The notes below the pieces were generated by a model. It had not been told where the DNA came from, made no database searches, and was given only the letters and a program-made list of their open reading frames with translations. The translations under genes were made by a program, and so were the position numbers. A DNA stretch of 64,000 nt from Polytrichum commune (taxonomy: Eukaryota > Streptophyta > Polytrichopsida > Polytrichales > Polytrichaceae), in assembly GCA_950295325.1 (NCBI GenBank), contig OX485805.1, forward strand, positions 51,732,758-51,796,757. The letters are read 5' to 3'. Positions 12,977 to 25,070 of the stretch are shown here, one piece after another (the first letter of the stretch is position 1; each line of letters opens with the position of its first letter).

Positions 12977-13615
12977 TAAGAGTGGGTATACACTAGGGTC
13001 CAAGACGAAAGAAACTCCACGATCGAGTGATGATTCTCTTGGTTGACAACAAAAATTTGGATCCGATGAATCCATACCAGGGTTCGGGTTCAAAGCACGA
13101 CAGAATGAAGGTGGTGTTGACATGGCATCGTTTTCATGACAAATCTTGGCGGTCTTCGTCTCAAGATATTACTCCTCTTAGTTTGGGATATTTATTTTCA
13201 AACTTGCGTTCGATCTGAAGTCCGAAAGCAAGGCCTATTTAAGGGGTGTTTTGGACTCCGCGCTTCTTGGACCCAAACCCTAATTGAAACCCATTCTTTT
13301 AAATCCTCAAGGTGTTAAATATTCGTGAAGGTAGGTTTATGTGGGTTTGCATTGGGGTATGGGTCCAAGGAACTTGGGGATTTAAACACCCCTTAATAGA
13401 CCTTACTTCCAAACTCAAATATCGGTTTCTCACACTATGATGGGTGATTTATTGAGTGGGGCATGTTGAAGTTTGATAAGAACATGATGCCATGTTAATG
13501 CCGCTTCATTGTCTTTCATACATCGTACATGGACCCTAGTGTAAACTCCTTAGGTCCTAGATTTAGCTCTTAGAGAATACAATCACTCTTGGACCCTAAT
13601 GTAAACCCACTCTTA
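12977..13615. mobile_element. Foldback element, ~640 bp, with near full-length inverted arms
   Basis: The two halves are imperfect inverted copies. The ends read TAAGAGTGGG on the left and CCCACTCTTA on the right. Further pairs are CACTAGGGTCCAAGA with TTGGACCCTAATG, CATGGCATCG with its complement near 13490, and an inner 65 bp pair at 13225-13295 and 13343-13407 around a short loop. A TA dinucleotide at each end could be a target duplication. No protein is encoded. The superfamily is not assigned. Confidence 0.75.
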
Positions 13616-13617
13616 AG

Positions 13618-14350
13618 GTGAGGGCACCCCATCCCAAATCCATACTTGAGATTGGGGGTGGGAAGTGGCATGGGATCGGGTTCATGTGTTATTTAGATTC
13701 GAGTGTCCATCCCATAAGCCCCAACTTCCAAGGGTGGGTATGGGTGTTACTACATTCCTCATGTCCCATGAGCCCTTGTGACCAACAAGATTGTTTCCAT
13801 AAAGCCCTAAGGGTGGGTGACTCAGTCGCATTGAGACCCATGTTTGCCTTATTATATCATGTATGTTAAACCTAGGTCACCCCATCTCGAGTCTTAGCTT
13901 GAACAAAGAGTGGGAAAATGGCAAGGAGTTAAAGTAGGGTTGTAATGTACATTGAGTTGCCTATCCCCCGAGTCCTCTTGATCACTAGTTCGATTCCATT
14001 GAAGTTCAAGAGTGGTGAACTAGCAAACCCAGTCCATATTTTAAATTAACAATTGAATTATGTGTTGATGCACGTTGCCAATCTAACGTGTGTGTTATGC
14101 TTTGGAAGGCATGCAATGGTCAAATCCTTAATGTAAGGTCATGCAAAGAATGAAGGGTTTTTCTTGAATAGTGTATGTCAAAATGGACCTTTTGTGTCCA
14201 AACCTACGCTCGTATTATTATACCATGTGTCTTCAAGCTAGGTCACTTTGGCATCAAAAATCTAACCTAAGCAAAGTATGGGGAAATGGGGGGATTGGGG
14301 TATTGGGATTAATTTGAATTTGGTTATCAATACTCAAGTTGTATTGATTC
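13618..14350. repeat. Diverged tandem units (~250-365 bp spacing)
   Basis: Segments starting near 13620, 13868 and 14232 resemble one another. Each begins with a GGTCACC- or GGCACCCC-like block and is followed by a G-rich stretch. A TTATTATA.CATGT-like block precedes the second and third. Divergence is high, so the unit length is approximate. No gene was seen. Confidence 0.45.
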
Positions 14351-15270
14351 ACGCATAGGTGACTATGATAGCATTATAATAGATGTTTTGGTCATTTTTT
14401 TCATAATTGATCAATTATATAGAATCAACATGGAAAACCATTAATGCATTATTTTGTTTCATCATGCTTAAATAAAATGAATTGAATTCGTGCCAATGTT
14501 TCACATATCTCCCATCAAGTTTCATACATATTAAAAGACTCCTAATAATGGAGACATCAATAGAATTGAGTTAACCAAATGTTCAATTTTGCTTAGATAT
14601 GGGCTTTGAATGGAAATTATCTCTCTATTTATAGATAGATGGATAGATAAAACACCTTTGGGGGACTTGTAGAAGTGATGTAGATAGGTTGTCCAATGGA
14701 CACATCGTGCCTTAAAGGACTAATGTAACGAATTGCACCTAACAAGTCATTGTTAGCATTGGTAAGAGTCAATCATTTGAGATGGAGAGAGAGTGACAAT
14801 GCTAGCCCTCAGGGCTGGTGTGAACGAGGGATGCTTCACCTTGACCATAGCCATGAGCTTACATGTGAACCCAATATGAGTAATATCAAATTGACAACTA
14901 GAAGACACTAATCTAGGACTCATTCAAGTTGCATGGTGGATGAGTTAGTCAATAATGAGACGCGTACTTTCATGCTACTCACATCTAAGACTATATCAAA
15001 AGTTTTCCATTAAAATAGAAGTCAAGCATGCCATTGTTAGTTTACCCCACAAACCTACCAAACAAGGCGTCGCTTTGAAATGTGATATGGTATAAAGATG
15101 TAATATTGGTTAGCATTATGTGGAATTGGAGCTATAAGTTGGATACATTTAATAGTTGAACTTTTTGCATGGCACATAAGGGTGCCCAGAGGATGCAATC
15201 GATATACAAAACATTTACAAGTTTGTGGATGATTTCTTCTAAGGTAGACAACTCTTATTTGGTTGCTTCT
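14351..15270. other. Unassigned AT-rich intergenic DNA
   Basis: There is no coding frame with recognisable similarity. A short GATA-type microsatellite occurs near 14631-14650. Nothing else can be supported. Confidence 0.6.
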
Positions 15271-15279
15271 CTTAATCAG

Positions 15280-15720
15280 ACATGCATATTTGAGTGGCAT
15301 GTGCTTAGGTGTGCTCCAAGGACATATATATTTTTGAATGTGTTCAAAAAGAGGTTGGACTATGTGTTCAGAATATTATTATCATTCTAGCTTCACTAGT
15401 CAACGTTTGGAGACACCTACATGACCACTTGATGATCATGACAATCTTCACTTTGATAAATAATGATTAAGATATTCATACAAGCTCCAAAACTCATGAC
15501 ATAATAATATTCAAATCCATAACATTGTTTTGTGGGACTGACAATATTTCATTGAATATTTTCGGATATTCACCACATTCAGTTTGAATATGGAGATTAT
15601 TCCGTGGAATATTATCAGTCCCACAAAACATTGTTATATATGAATCTGAATAATGTTATGGAAGAAGTGGCTACAACCTCAATTTGGAGTTGCTAACTAT
15701 CTCTCATTAAATCATGTCTT
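15280..15720 (+). repeat. Old dispersed repeat, copy 1, interrupted by a MITE
   Basis: This copy shares a ~300 bp consensus with 16430-16660 (minus), 38590-38880 (plus), 47585-47705 (plus) and 54265-54430 (plus, inside an SSADH intron). Shared blocks include GAGTGG(C/T)ATGTG, GGACTATGTG followed by TCA, ACCTA.ATGACCA and ATCTTCACTTT. The copies are heavily mutated and the original element type is unknown. Confidence 0.6.
15499..15660. mobile_element. MITE, family B (ACATAA-type terminal inverted repeats), long copy
   Basis: Left arm ACATAATAATATTCAAAT and right arm complementary to CATAACATTATTCAGAT form a ~50 bp inverted repeat that includes TTTTGTGGGACTGA on both sides. It lies inside the dispersed repeat at 15280-15720. 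Alignment with the uninterrupted copy at 38790-38830 places the insertion between matching flanks. The same family occurs at 41101-41183. Confidence 0.8.
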
Positions 15721-16429
15721 TTATATCCTAAGAAAAATGGGCTAGTAAAAAAAAAAAAAAACTTTTTAAGACCCTTTTACCTTGATTAAGTTCCACCTTG
15801 ACCCCATTTATTATCGGCACAATGTTTCTTGAAAAATGGAGATGATATTTCAAAAGAAAAGGTTGTGGCCAATAATGCGAAGATAAACATTTGACACATA
15901 GCATAACGATCGCCATTCAATTGAAGAGAAGCATTGAAACGCGAAGCTCGAGAAGTTTGGCTTATCTTGAGTAAGTTATGCTAGGAACTTGTCGAGGGGA
16001 TCAAAGACACCTCTCCTAGACCTAAATTGTTGAACTATGTTTAGACCAAGTCCCTCTCAACACAATCTCTCGCTTCACACAAAGAAGGGAAATAATGTGT
16101 CCGTGCTTTGAAAGGCATGCCTATGAATGGGGATAAGTGTGGATCACAAGAACTTAGTGCATACATTAGTATTGGAGGTCATTATTCACACAAATGGAAG
16201 GTGAAATAGTTGAAATCGGAGTTGTTGGCATGGGAGTTTTTTTTGTTTGTTTTCAAATAAACTTGGTAGTCATCCCGCATTGAGGAGCACCAATGTTCAT
16301 GACATATACGATGGATGAGGTCTTCAATGGTTACTTTCATTACTACCCCAATTCTCCTAAGATATGAAACGTGTAATTAGTACAAGATGGTTAGCAAATC
16401 CAAATCGAGGACATAGCCGCTTTCCTCAT

Positions 16430-16660
16430 CATTTCCAATGCTCATGTGAATATTTGTTCAATGTCGAAGTGGAGATTTTTGTGCTCATTAAATGGTCACA
16501 TGGATCTATATAATTATGGTGAGTATTAAGCCTAAAATGGTTATCATTTTGTAAGCATGTAATCCAAGCTCTTTTTACGAACATGTATGTTTGGTATCTC
16601 TTATTGGAGCTACAACTAATCACATACCACTCAAATGTAGGTGTCTCCGTTAAAATGGAA
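16430..16660 (-). repeat. Old dispersed repeat, copy 2
   Basis: Read on the minus strand, this matches the consensus of the 15280 and 38590 copies (blocks equivalent to GAGTGGTATGTG, GGATTACATGCT and TGACCATTTAATGAG). It carries an open frame of about 80 codons, but no family was recognised. Confidence 0.55.
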
Positions 16661-17484
16661 TAATGTAACATACGAAGCATTGTCTATCTTAAGATAACTC
16701 TAACACTTATCATGGCATTGCTAAGTAGCTAGGTATTGGTCTTTTTTTAAGGAAAGATTTTGAGATTGAAAAATTATGAAAAATTATAGTTGTTTGTGAA
16801 AAAGTCTACGAAATAGAGCTTGAGTGCTCTCCCATAAACATGGAATATCATGTTCAAAGGACAATTATGCTCACCTAATACCCGCTCCCCATGTAACACA
16901 ATCAAGGCGCTTAGTGATGTTATTATAGGGTGACCGACTATGTGTGCCTTTGGTTATTGCACGTTCAGGACAAACCAAGATTGATTATACATCGTTTTGC
17001 CTAAACTCAAAATCCATGTCATCTTTTAAGATATTCCAACCACACATACAAGAACACTTCATACTTTTAAATCAAATTAATTATTCTACGTCTCGTATGA
17101 CATGTATGTAGGTAAGTATAAAATATTTAACTTTGATAAAAGGCATGTCGGGGCGTCACCAACCTTGATTTTAAGGGCAGGCCCACTCAGGGAATCTAAT
17201 TTTATCCATTGCATATTTTTTCAAGAAATTTTCATTCCATGTATATGACCTAGGCTTTCAAGTGGGTTTTCGGACCCAAGGTAGGTATGGCGACACCCCT
17301 GAAGGCATGCCTAAGGTAGAAGACGGGTCTTAAGTTGCTCGTTTTCTAAATCGTACCCCTACACGTATTTGATTGGTACATGGTTTGGTGAAGATCAAAG
17401 AGCAAACGTCATCAAACACGTGTTTAAAAGAGATGGAACTACATCTTCAAATATTAACAACTACTCTACACTCAATAATGAACA
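16661..17484. other. Unassigned intergenic DNA
   Basis: This stretch is AT-rich without a recognisable gene. A short fragment of the dispersed-repeat consensus (CACGTGTTTAAAAGAGAT) occurs near 17420. Confidence 0.5.
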
Positions 17485-17896
17485 CAAACGGGGATGACTT
17501 ACATATCCAGTCAAGAAACCAACAAACACGCACTTCTGATAACCATAACTACATAAGGGAAGATCCGATTTCCAATCCGGTTTTTGCAGTTCTTTCATTG
17601 TAGATTTGCAAATGCAACATCAAAATTTTTTTTGGGTAAATCTTGTTAGTAGAAGTCGGAGAACATGAAAAACGAATGAAATAAATAACCCAAATGGGGA
17701 TGACTTACATATCCAATCAAGAAACCAACAAACACGCACTTCTGATAACCATAACTACATCAGGGAAGGTCCAATTTCCAATCCGGTTTTTGCAGTTCTT
17801 TCATTGTAGATTTGCAAATGCAACATCAATTTGTTTTTGGGTAAATCTTGTTAGTAGAAGTCGGAGAACATGAAAAACGAACGAAATAAATAACCC
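17485..17896. repeat. Tandem duplication, two 206 bp units
   Basis: 17485-17690 and 17691-17896 are nearly identical (for example GGGGATGACTTACATATCCA and CCGGTTTTTGCAGTTCTTTC in both). They differ by scattered substitutions and a shorter T-run in unit 2. The duplication looks recent compared with the surrounding repeats. No gene was seen in the unit. Confidence 0.9.
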
Positions 17897-20800
17897 CGAC
17901 GTAGCTTATGCACGGAGCCGACAAAGCCGGAATGTGGAACCCAAGAACCGTTGGGTGTACTAGGTGTGTAAGAGGGTGGAAGTTATAAGGAGCCACCATA
18001 TCCACTTCGGTTTTGTGCCGACCAATGCAAGTGGAAAGGGGGACCGCGGCCCCAAAAGCCACATGGAGCCCACCGAAACTAGATAGGGTGACTCCGGGCA
18101 TGGAGATGACAGCCCACACCACGCGTATGTGGACAAAAAACTTGATGACGAATCCCATTCGTCTTTGTGCGATCTGACGGCCGAGATCCTCCGGATGCGC
18201 CTTCAATCGATTAGTTGGTTTGGCCCCTCGAACTTATGTAATGACATTACTACACTTGTTTTTTTTCTCTCTCTCTCTCTAATTAGTGTGGGCCACACTC
18301 ATTTTCAATTACCCACGCTATTGTTTGATCGTAATTTGAAGTGGTCCATTGTAATTTCCAGTGTGAAAATTTAGTGTGGGTTTTTTGGTCAGCAGATTTG
18401 GATGAAAACTCAAGGCGAGGCAAATACTATACAATGAACGTGGGACATACTAAATTCCAACCCACATGAATTTCTCACCTAGATTAACTAGACAAAACAA
18501 TGTACTTGTGGGTTTTTTTGTCTTCCTCCTACACAAGTCAACATGGGTACGATCGGCTGGTCCTTCGGGTTTGTATGTATTAACCCCTAAAAACCCTGGG
18601 GCTTTGGCTTGAATCAAAGATGTACTGTAAAGTATGAATTAGAAACTTTATTTTGTGTTGGCATACAAGAGAAAGTTTCAAGAGAGTTAGTTTTAAATTA
18701 CATTGATGTGGTTGGAATGTGGATCTTTATCTTTGGTCTCCACCAAATCATTTTACAGGCAATTTCTTCATAACATAAAATAAAATCCATGAGATGTATC
18801 AAAAGCATTTTGTTTTTTATATTATGGGCTAAAAATATGAGTTGCATAATTTGGTGAAAAAAATAGAAAATATTAATGTCACTGACATTGTTGCTTTTCC
18901 AAGACAATTGATTTTTGTAACAAAGAAAAACTAAGGGTTCCAACCACTTCAAGGTCCATATCTTAGACTCATTGATATGAATTTTGATTAGTTTACTCTA
19001 GATGGTGCAAAACTTTATATGTCAAGGTGCAAGAAAAGAAGAAAAGACAAGAAAAAGAAGGCCTTGAGAACTATATCTTTGAAAACCACTTGCAACCACT
19101 TATTAGCTTCGTGGGCATTTAGGGGTCCACTTTATACATGGGTTGGGGCCGGCCCGAACATTGCATGATTCATGTGCATTAAGTCCCCAATCCGGCCCAA
19201 CTTTATCAACTTTTCATTGGGCCCAACCTTGTCACATGTAAAGTGATGATGCCCGATTTGAGGTCCCAAATGTTCTTTGAGGGAAAGTGTAGTGAAGAGA
19301 ATTATCCTTCCATGGGCTGATGGTATAGATGATCATTATCCAACATATGAGCCCAATCCAACCCATGTTGAGAGTTTAGGTTGAGGAAAAGCTTGTCTCG
19401 GTTTCTCCAAGCCAACCCAAAGGTTTGGCGCCACAATTGTGCCACCTAGGACGCTACATGGGATCCAAACCTAGTATAAAGAGCCATTGGGTTAGACTTT
19501 TTGAAACCGAGCGATCCTATTGGAACGAATTTTAAGAATCCGGGTTGAACCTCAATCCGGCTCTAAGTAAAAGAAAATTGGGCTTAAGAATGTAAGGTTG
19601 GCACAAGGATCAAAATGACTTGACACAATTAGGGCCAATTTACACATGGTCCCAAGTCCCAAATCCCACCCATGTGAACAAGTCCCAACTTGAAGGCAAA
19701 GTCTCAACTTTGAGTCTTAAGAGGCCATTAAAATATAATTTTATCTGGACTTTGAATTTGCCCATGTGAAGTGCAAAGTCCCATCTCCCATGCAAAGTCC
19801 CAAGGCATTGCTTGAGCACTTCTACCATCATGGAAGTATGTATTAACCCTCTTTTCAAAATTTATAGCCATAAAAGAAGACAAGTCATTCTCGTTGTCGT
19901 TGCTCTCTTCATAGTTATAAAACATATGATTGTTGTCTTATTGGCATTTCAACAAATTATTATGAATGAACCAAATGATTGTAATGATCATTTTCATTCT
20001 TGAAGGAGATCGAATGAACAAACCGAGCTCTTTATAAAAACATGAAAGGATAGGTGGATATGTAGAGCGTAAACTTTTGAGCTCACTTTTTGAAAATACG
20101 TTCAAAATTTTTGATGCAAGTGAATCTTCCCATATTTAGATATGTGTGTTCAATTTCAGGATTTGTTTTGAGAGAAATTGATATGAATATGAGAAGATGC
20201 ATTTCCATACAAGTGAGAGTTGCTTAGACAATAGCACAATCAAAATGTGGTGATACTTTGATAATGTGTGTTGATTTATGTGGGATAACACATCATACTG
20301 CTTCATAAGCTTAAGAGAATATTATGAAGTTATAAAAAATCATGTAAGGCCTTTCATTTTTAAGAAACCAACATTAGCTTGTATGGGAGGGGAATTTTAA
20401 AAAACAATCAAATAAACATTAAACAACAACAACATTAACAAATTACTACTTTTGATCTTGAAGACCTTTATGACATTTCATAAGTGTTGGGAGCAATTGA
20501 TATGAGTCATATTCCCATCATTGCACATTCTTGGGATTCCATTTTAAACTATTGTAAATAGTGTTTTTATTTGACATTGCTTCAAGGGGTTGTATATGCA
20601 CAAAACAAGCTTCAAGATTGCGATTTTGGGTATGTTGGTCATACATATGATTGCATTTTATTCTTAGGAAAAAAAAATTGGGGAACCATAAGAGGAGTAG
20701 TCCTACCTTATAAGCTCATTGGAGGTGGTCCTAATCCTATAGGACTCTAGTTTTATTCACCTTTCAAAGGGAAAGGAAGAAAGTTTGTCATGTGAGAGAG

Positions 20801-22680
20801 TACACTAGAATTTCATTCAATCAAGCATATGTATGGAGGTTAAATGAGCATTTGACATATTGAAGGGGAGGTAAAAAATATTATTAAAAATATTGCAATG
20901 CCTTTACAAATTGTTTATGAAGTTGTTGCTGCATACACATCTCTTTATAATCTATGCATTATTTATGGAGATGATTTTGATATATCATAGGCTAGAAAAG
21001 TAAAAATATTAAATTAAATTAAAAAATATTGGACTAGTATATTCTAAAAGAGAAAGGCTTTATATTGTAGGATTAATAATTAAAAAAGTGAGCACTACAA
21101 GACAAGTTGTGTAAATTAACTTTGTTGAAAAGGGAGAAGAAGGCCTTGAGAAGGAGGAAAATTAAATCAACATGAAGATGAAATCCAATATATATATATA
21201 TATATATATAATAATATAATAATGAAGCAACTTGAATACATCAAATTTTAGCATTATTTTTTATTTTAAAAAATAGCTAGAGAACCAACAATTTGGTTTG
21301 AGGAATTATCATATCATAACTAATGAAATACTACAACTTATTTATGAATCTCTTGATGTGATAATCCATTGTTTTCAGCAATGCATTCATTTTTTCATAA
21401 TTCATCATGACCGTACTATTCTCTACCATCTCTACAAAAATGCAATGATTTTTCCTTTAAACATTTGAGTCTAAAAAATAATTTAATTGTTGTGTGTTGG
21501 TCTCCTCATGAGAACAATTATGTTGACTTTGACTTTGATGGTAAATTTGCATCGTCTGCTAATGAAGTTACATGCTTCATAACTTGAAATGCTTGATATC
21601 ATTAGCGGTCCATAGATTCATAGGATATGCATTCATATTTACCGGAGATCCCATTTGGCTAGATATTGCTTCAAAAATGCAATTTTTTTTATTTTTTTTT
21701 TTATTTTTTTTTTGGCAAGCTACACTAGATCTTGGGAAATTCAAGAACCCAGTGTAAGCATTCTTGCATGAAGAAGCAACCATGTATCAATTCTACTGTA
21801 AAATAAATAAAGATGTTAGCAAAACATGGTAGAAATGGTGGGAATCTGAAGGCAAATTAAAAGATATATTGTCCGATAATAAAGATCCATATTGTGATGG
21901 AAGAAACTAGGGTTCCACTCCCAACTCCCTAAAGATCATTGCCCTCCAAACGGGGGACCCATGACAAGAGGGCAATGGAGAAGGCCCAGTTGGCCTAATT
22001 TTAATTCGACATTTTGCGTATATATGTCGCAATTTTAATTCGACATTTTTCTTTTTTTAATTTTATTTTTTACCATTCTTCAAAAAAAATTGGCTCCATC
22101 TCTATGCACAAAGTGATTGATGTGTCCACATCACTATCCTTCCACAAAGAGCTTGATCCCAACACTTCATCTTCTCTTTCGGTTATCATTGTTGCATGTT
22201 TTCTTGAAATTGTAGTTCATTCAGAAGATGCTATTTAAGAGTTTTTGGGTGTATACTTTTGCCAAGGGTTTGTCTTGGGTGCATTCAAAATTTGTGTGTC
22301 GTCTTCTTTGCCTACTTCTATCACATCATATTCTATCCTGCATTTTTCTTTCTCGCTTAACATTTGTGCCTCCAATCTCAGAAATACTAGAATACTCTCC
22401 TTGAAATTTGAAAGGACAAAATGCACTATATGATTAATTAGGATAACTTTATTTTAAATTAATTATTTCACTATGAAATCCTCTTTCTGAAAACGGTTTT
22501 CAAAAAATCCCTCCATTTTGATCACAACAAACCCAATATTTTAGCAATCTATATATCCTTCACCGCCAATGAAAACATACAATACACAATAATCAGAGAC
22601 AAGGGAAAGAAATAGAGGAAAAAAAGAAGACAATCCACCTTCTCCACCATCTAGGGCTAAAAACAACTATTTTCATGTAA
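17897..22680. other. Unassigned intergenic DNA, GC-richer at its left end
   Basis: 17897-18240 is clearly more GC-rich than its surroundings and may be a remnant of a retroelement or LTR, but no primer-binding site or paired LTR was found. The remainder is AT-rich, with a TA microsatellite at about 21189-21210 and a T/A-rich run near 21683-21714. No gene with recognisable similarity was seen. Confidence 0.5.
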
Positions 22681-22725
22681 CGGCCCAAATCTTGTCACAT
22701 CTTGACTATTATATGCAAAAAGAAC

Positions 22726-22790
22726 TCGAGACTTGTGTTCATAGTTGGGTCTAACTTTTTGCTCGACCCAACTCTCAACACAAGTCTCGA
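22726..22790. repeat. Hairpin with 27 bp arms
   Basis: Arms 22726-22752 and 22764-22790 pair (TCGAGACTTGTGTT on the left, AACACAAGTCTCGA on the right) with about three mismatches and a loop of roughly 11 bases. It may be a relic of a foldback element. A small-RNA precursor is possible but unsupported. Confidence 0.75.
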
Positions 22791-22819
22791 CCCTCAGCTC
22801 CAAAAAGTGTTGCCATGGG

Positions 22820-23190
22820 GGCATCCATGTCAAAGAGGGACGGCTTCGTGGGTTTATCCTTCTTTAAGAATATTTTCTATCAAGAGCTTGCTATCTCATC
22901 ATGTTTGGGAGCCTATTTTAAAAGTTGGGTGCAAATTTTGGGATCTCCTCTTCCCGCCTCTTGAACTTTGGGATGATATTAGGATCTAGAAAAGGGTATG
23001 TGCATGGAACTCATTGTCCAAACACTCATGTAGGCTTGTGCAAGGCTAGTTTGGGCCACCCATCCTAGTAGAACAACGTAGAAAGTTGGTTTTCAATAGC
23101 CTAACACCACTCCTTTTGGATGATAATTTAGGCATAAAGAGAATTTGGGTGACTTTATGTTAGTTCACATAAACTCATGGTTTGGGACAA
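22820..23190 (+). repeat. Dispersed repeat R1, copy 1
   Basis: This matches 34577-35360 (plus) and 41044-41540 (minus). Shared blocks are TTTATCCTTCTTT, GAGCTTGCTATCTCATC-like, GGGTATGTGCATGG, GGGCCACCCATCCTAGTAG and ACATAAACTCATGGTTTGGG. It is a non-coding family of unknown origin. This uninterrupted copy shows the empty sites of transposons inserted in the other two. Confidence 0.8.
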
Positions 23191-23947
23191 TGGTTCCATC
23201 CATGTACTCTATGAAAAACTTTGTTACATCATATGTATTTGCCCGTCCCTTGAATTGGCATAGATATCCCCTTCTTCATCGACAACAACCATTTGCTAGC
23301 TAAGCTTGAAGAAACATGGGCCTAATTATTTATGAATCCTCATTGGCTAAAGCTTGACTTAGAAAGATAACAATCTTCAACTAGCATAGGAGGTTAAAGT
23401 GGAGAGTTTTTCTTTAAGTGAACCCTCCCAAATACATTATCAACTATTGTGGGCATGTGTTGCCCTGACATGTTGCACTCATGTGTACAAGAACAATGTC
23501 CCGGGTCATCCCCACACTGTTTACTCAACATCCAATCGCCGACAACCATTTGTTTTGGAGAGGTCAAATGGTTATGGCCTCACCACCCCTGTGATCATCG
23601 TTCCATGTCTCTAAAATGTATGGAAAATTGAACCTAGAATGGAGTCTATGTTTTGACTACATAATCCAATCTCATTGTAGCACGTGTCTTCTTGCTCTAT
23701 GCTCTTGACAACATGCCTTGCAATGTACCATACATCAATCAAATATAAGTGATAAGTTAACCCCTGCAAAATTCTAGTTAGCCCCTACCCAATTTGAGCC
23801 TTTCATACATATGGCAATTTAAATTGCAGAACATGAATCTAAAACGTAATGTAAATTTGCTTGTTCTCTTACAAAGTCATTCTTCTTGACACTTGGACAC
23901 AAAGCAACTTAAAAATAGTTTGATGAAACTTTCATATTATCTAGTAT

Positions 23948-23948
<1 letters not shown>
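23191..23948. other. Unassigned intergenic DNA
   Basis: No gene or repeat could be assigned. It ends in a CA microsatellite (about 23949-23979). Confidence 0.5.
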
Positions 23949-23980
<32 letters not shown>

Positions 23981-23989
23981 GATCTTGAA

Positions 23990-24024
23990 CATGGTAAAAT
24001 TGACTAGAAAGTCAATTTTACCAT
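23990..24024. repeat. Perfect short hairpin
   Basis: ATGGTAAAATTGACT is followed by a four-base loop and its exact complement. It sits between a CA microsatellite and a TA microsatellite, so it may be a slippage product and not a terminator. Confidence 0.85.
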
Positions 24025-24059
24025 CATAAGGCCACACATCTTAGTGAATTGTGATCTTG

Positions 24060-24063
<4 letters not shown>

Positions 24064-24115
<52 letters not shown>
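24064..24115. repeat. TA microsatellite
   Basis: About 26 TA units form the left border of a dispersed repeat (24116-24580). Confidence 0.95.
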
Positions 24116-24118
<3 letters not shown>

Positions 24119-24580
24119 CAATGTTACACTCTAAACTCTGTAGCATCACACCCGTGGCAACCAAAGTGCACGTGATATTAGGGAGTTTTGTAGTGTTAAC
24201 GTGGATGCGTGATACTATAGAATTAGTGTAGCATGTGACGCTATGGAATAACACAAAGTGCAACATCTGAATGGTGTGGTGTGGTCCACTTCACTTAGCC
24301 ATCCCGGACGATGTGACATATGCATGCACCAACATTCAACGAGTGACATAAGAAGAAGAAGAATGTGACACTCCACATGTTGACACGTGACGCAATGCGA
24401 GGGTGTGGGTTGACTTCTTTGGTGGTTTGCATTAATGACCAAAATTTGTGATATAAGGGAGAGAAACGTGACAATAAGGAGTGAGATTTGAACTACAAAA
24501 CATCTGTTCCCTAGGGTTCTGGGATATTAGAGAATGAATGACATTATGGGGGTTGATATTACAAAGTTTAGGGCGTATTA
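24116..24580 (+). repeat. Dispersed repeat family C, copy 1
   Basis: Blocks such as AAAGTGCACGTGATATTAGG, GATGCGTGATA and GTGTAGCATGTGAC recur in reverse orientation at 48690-49195. There a ~160 bp MITE interrupts the sequence; here it is continuous, so this copy is the empty-site reference. Confidence 0.75.
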
Positions 24581-25070
24581 GGCATTTAGTAAAAAACGAG
24601 GCCCCGACTTGGCATGTTACAGGTGGACCGACTTAGCCCATCGGCCATAAATAAATAAATAAAATAAAAATAACGTCAAGGCTTCTTTTACCCTGATGTG
24701 AATGGGAGCCCGTTCTACTCTAACGTGATCATGTTTGACCAAGCGTCATTGCAGGGGTACTTCCTCCCTCTCAGGAGGTGGGCTCCGTTAGTTTACCCAT
24801 CGGTTCAATTCCTAGCCTCTAGGGGGGATCGACATGGGGTTGTTTGTTGTCTAATTTTCTTTTGTTTAATATCAAATATGTTAGGTATTTGATGGCTATT
24901 TGGTGTAGTTGCTTCATAAGTATTTTGATTTCTCTTTTGGGTATTTTGAGGTTTTCTAGTTCTTTAATTGGTTGTTCATGGATCGCCCCTCTCACTCTTG
25001 TTGTGATAGTGATGAGGGGGTTGACTTTCCACCTAGCTATTCTGAGTGTTTGGATGAGTGGGTTGTATTT

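Noticed and set aside
13270-13285. CCCTAA telomere-like words (also near 41,344)
   Set aside because: Single occurrences, not arrays.
24780-24845. tRNA-like GGTTCAATTCC motif
   Set aside because: No A-box at the right distance and no cloverleaf; probably LINE 3' sequence or chance.
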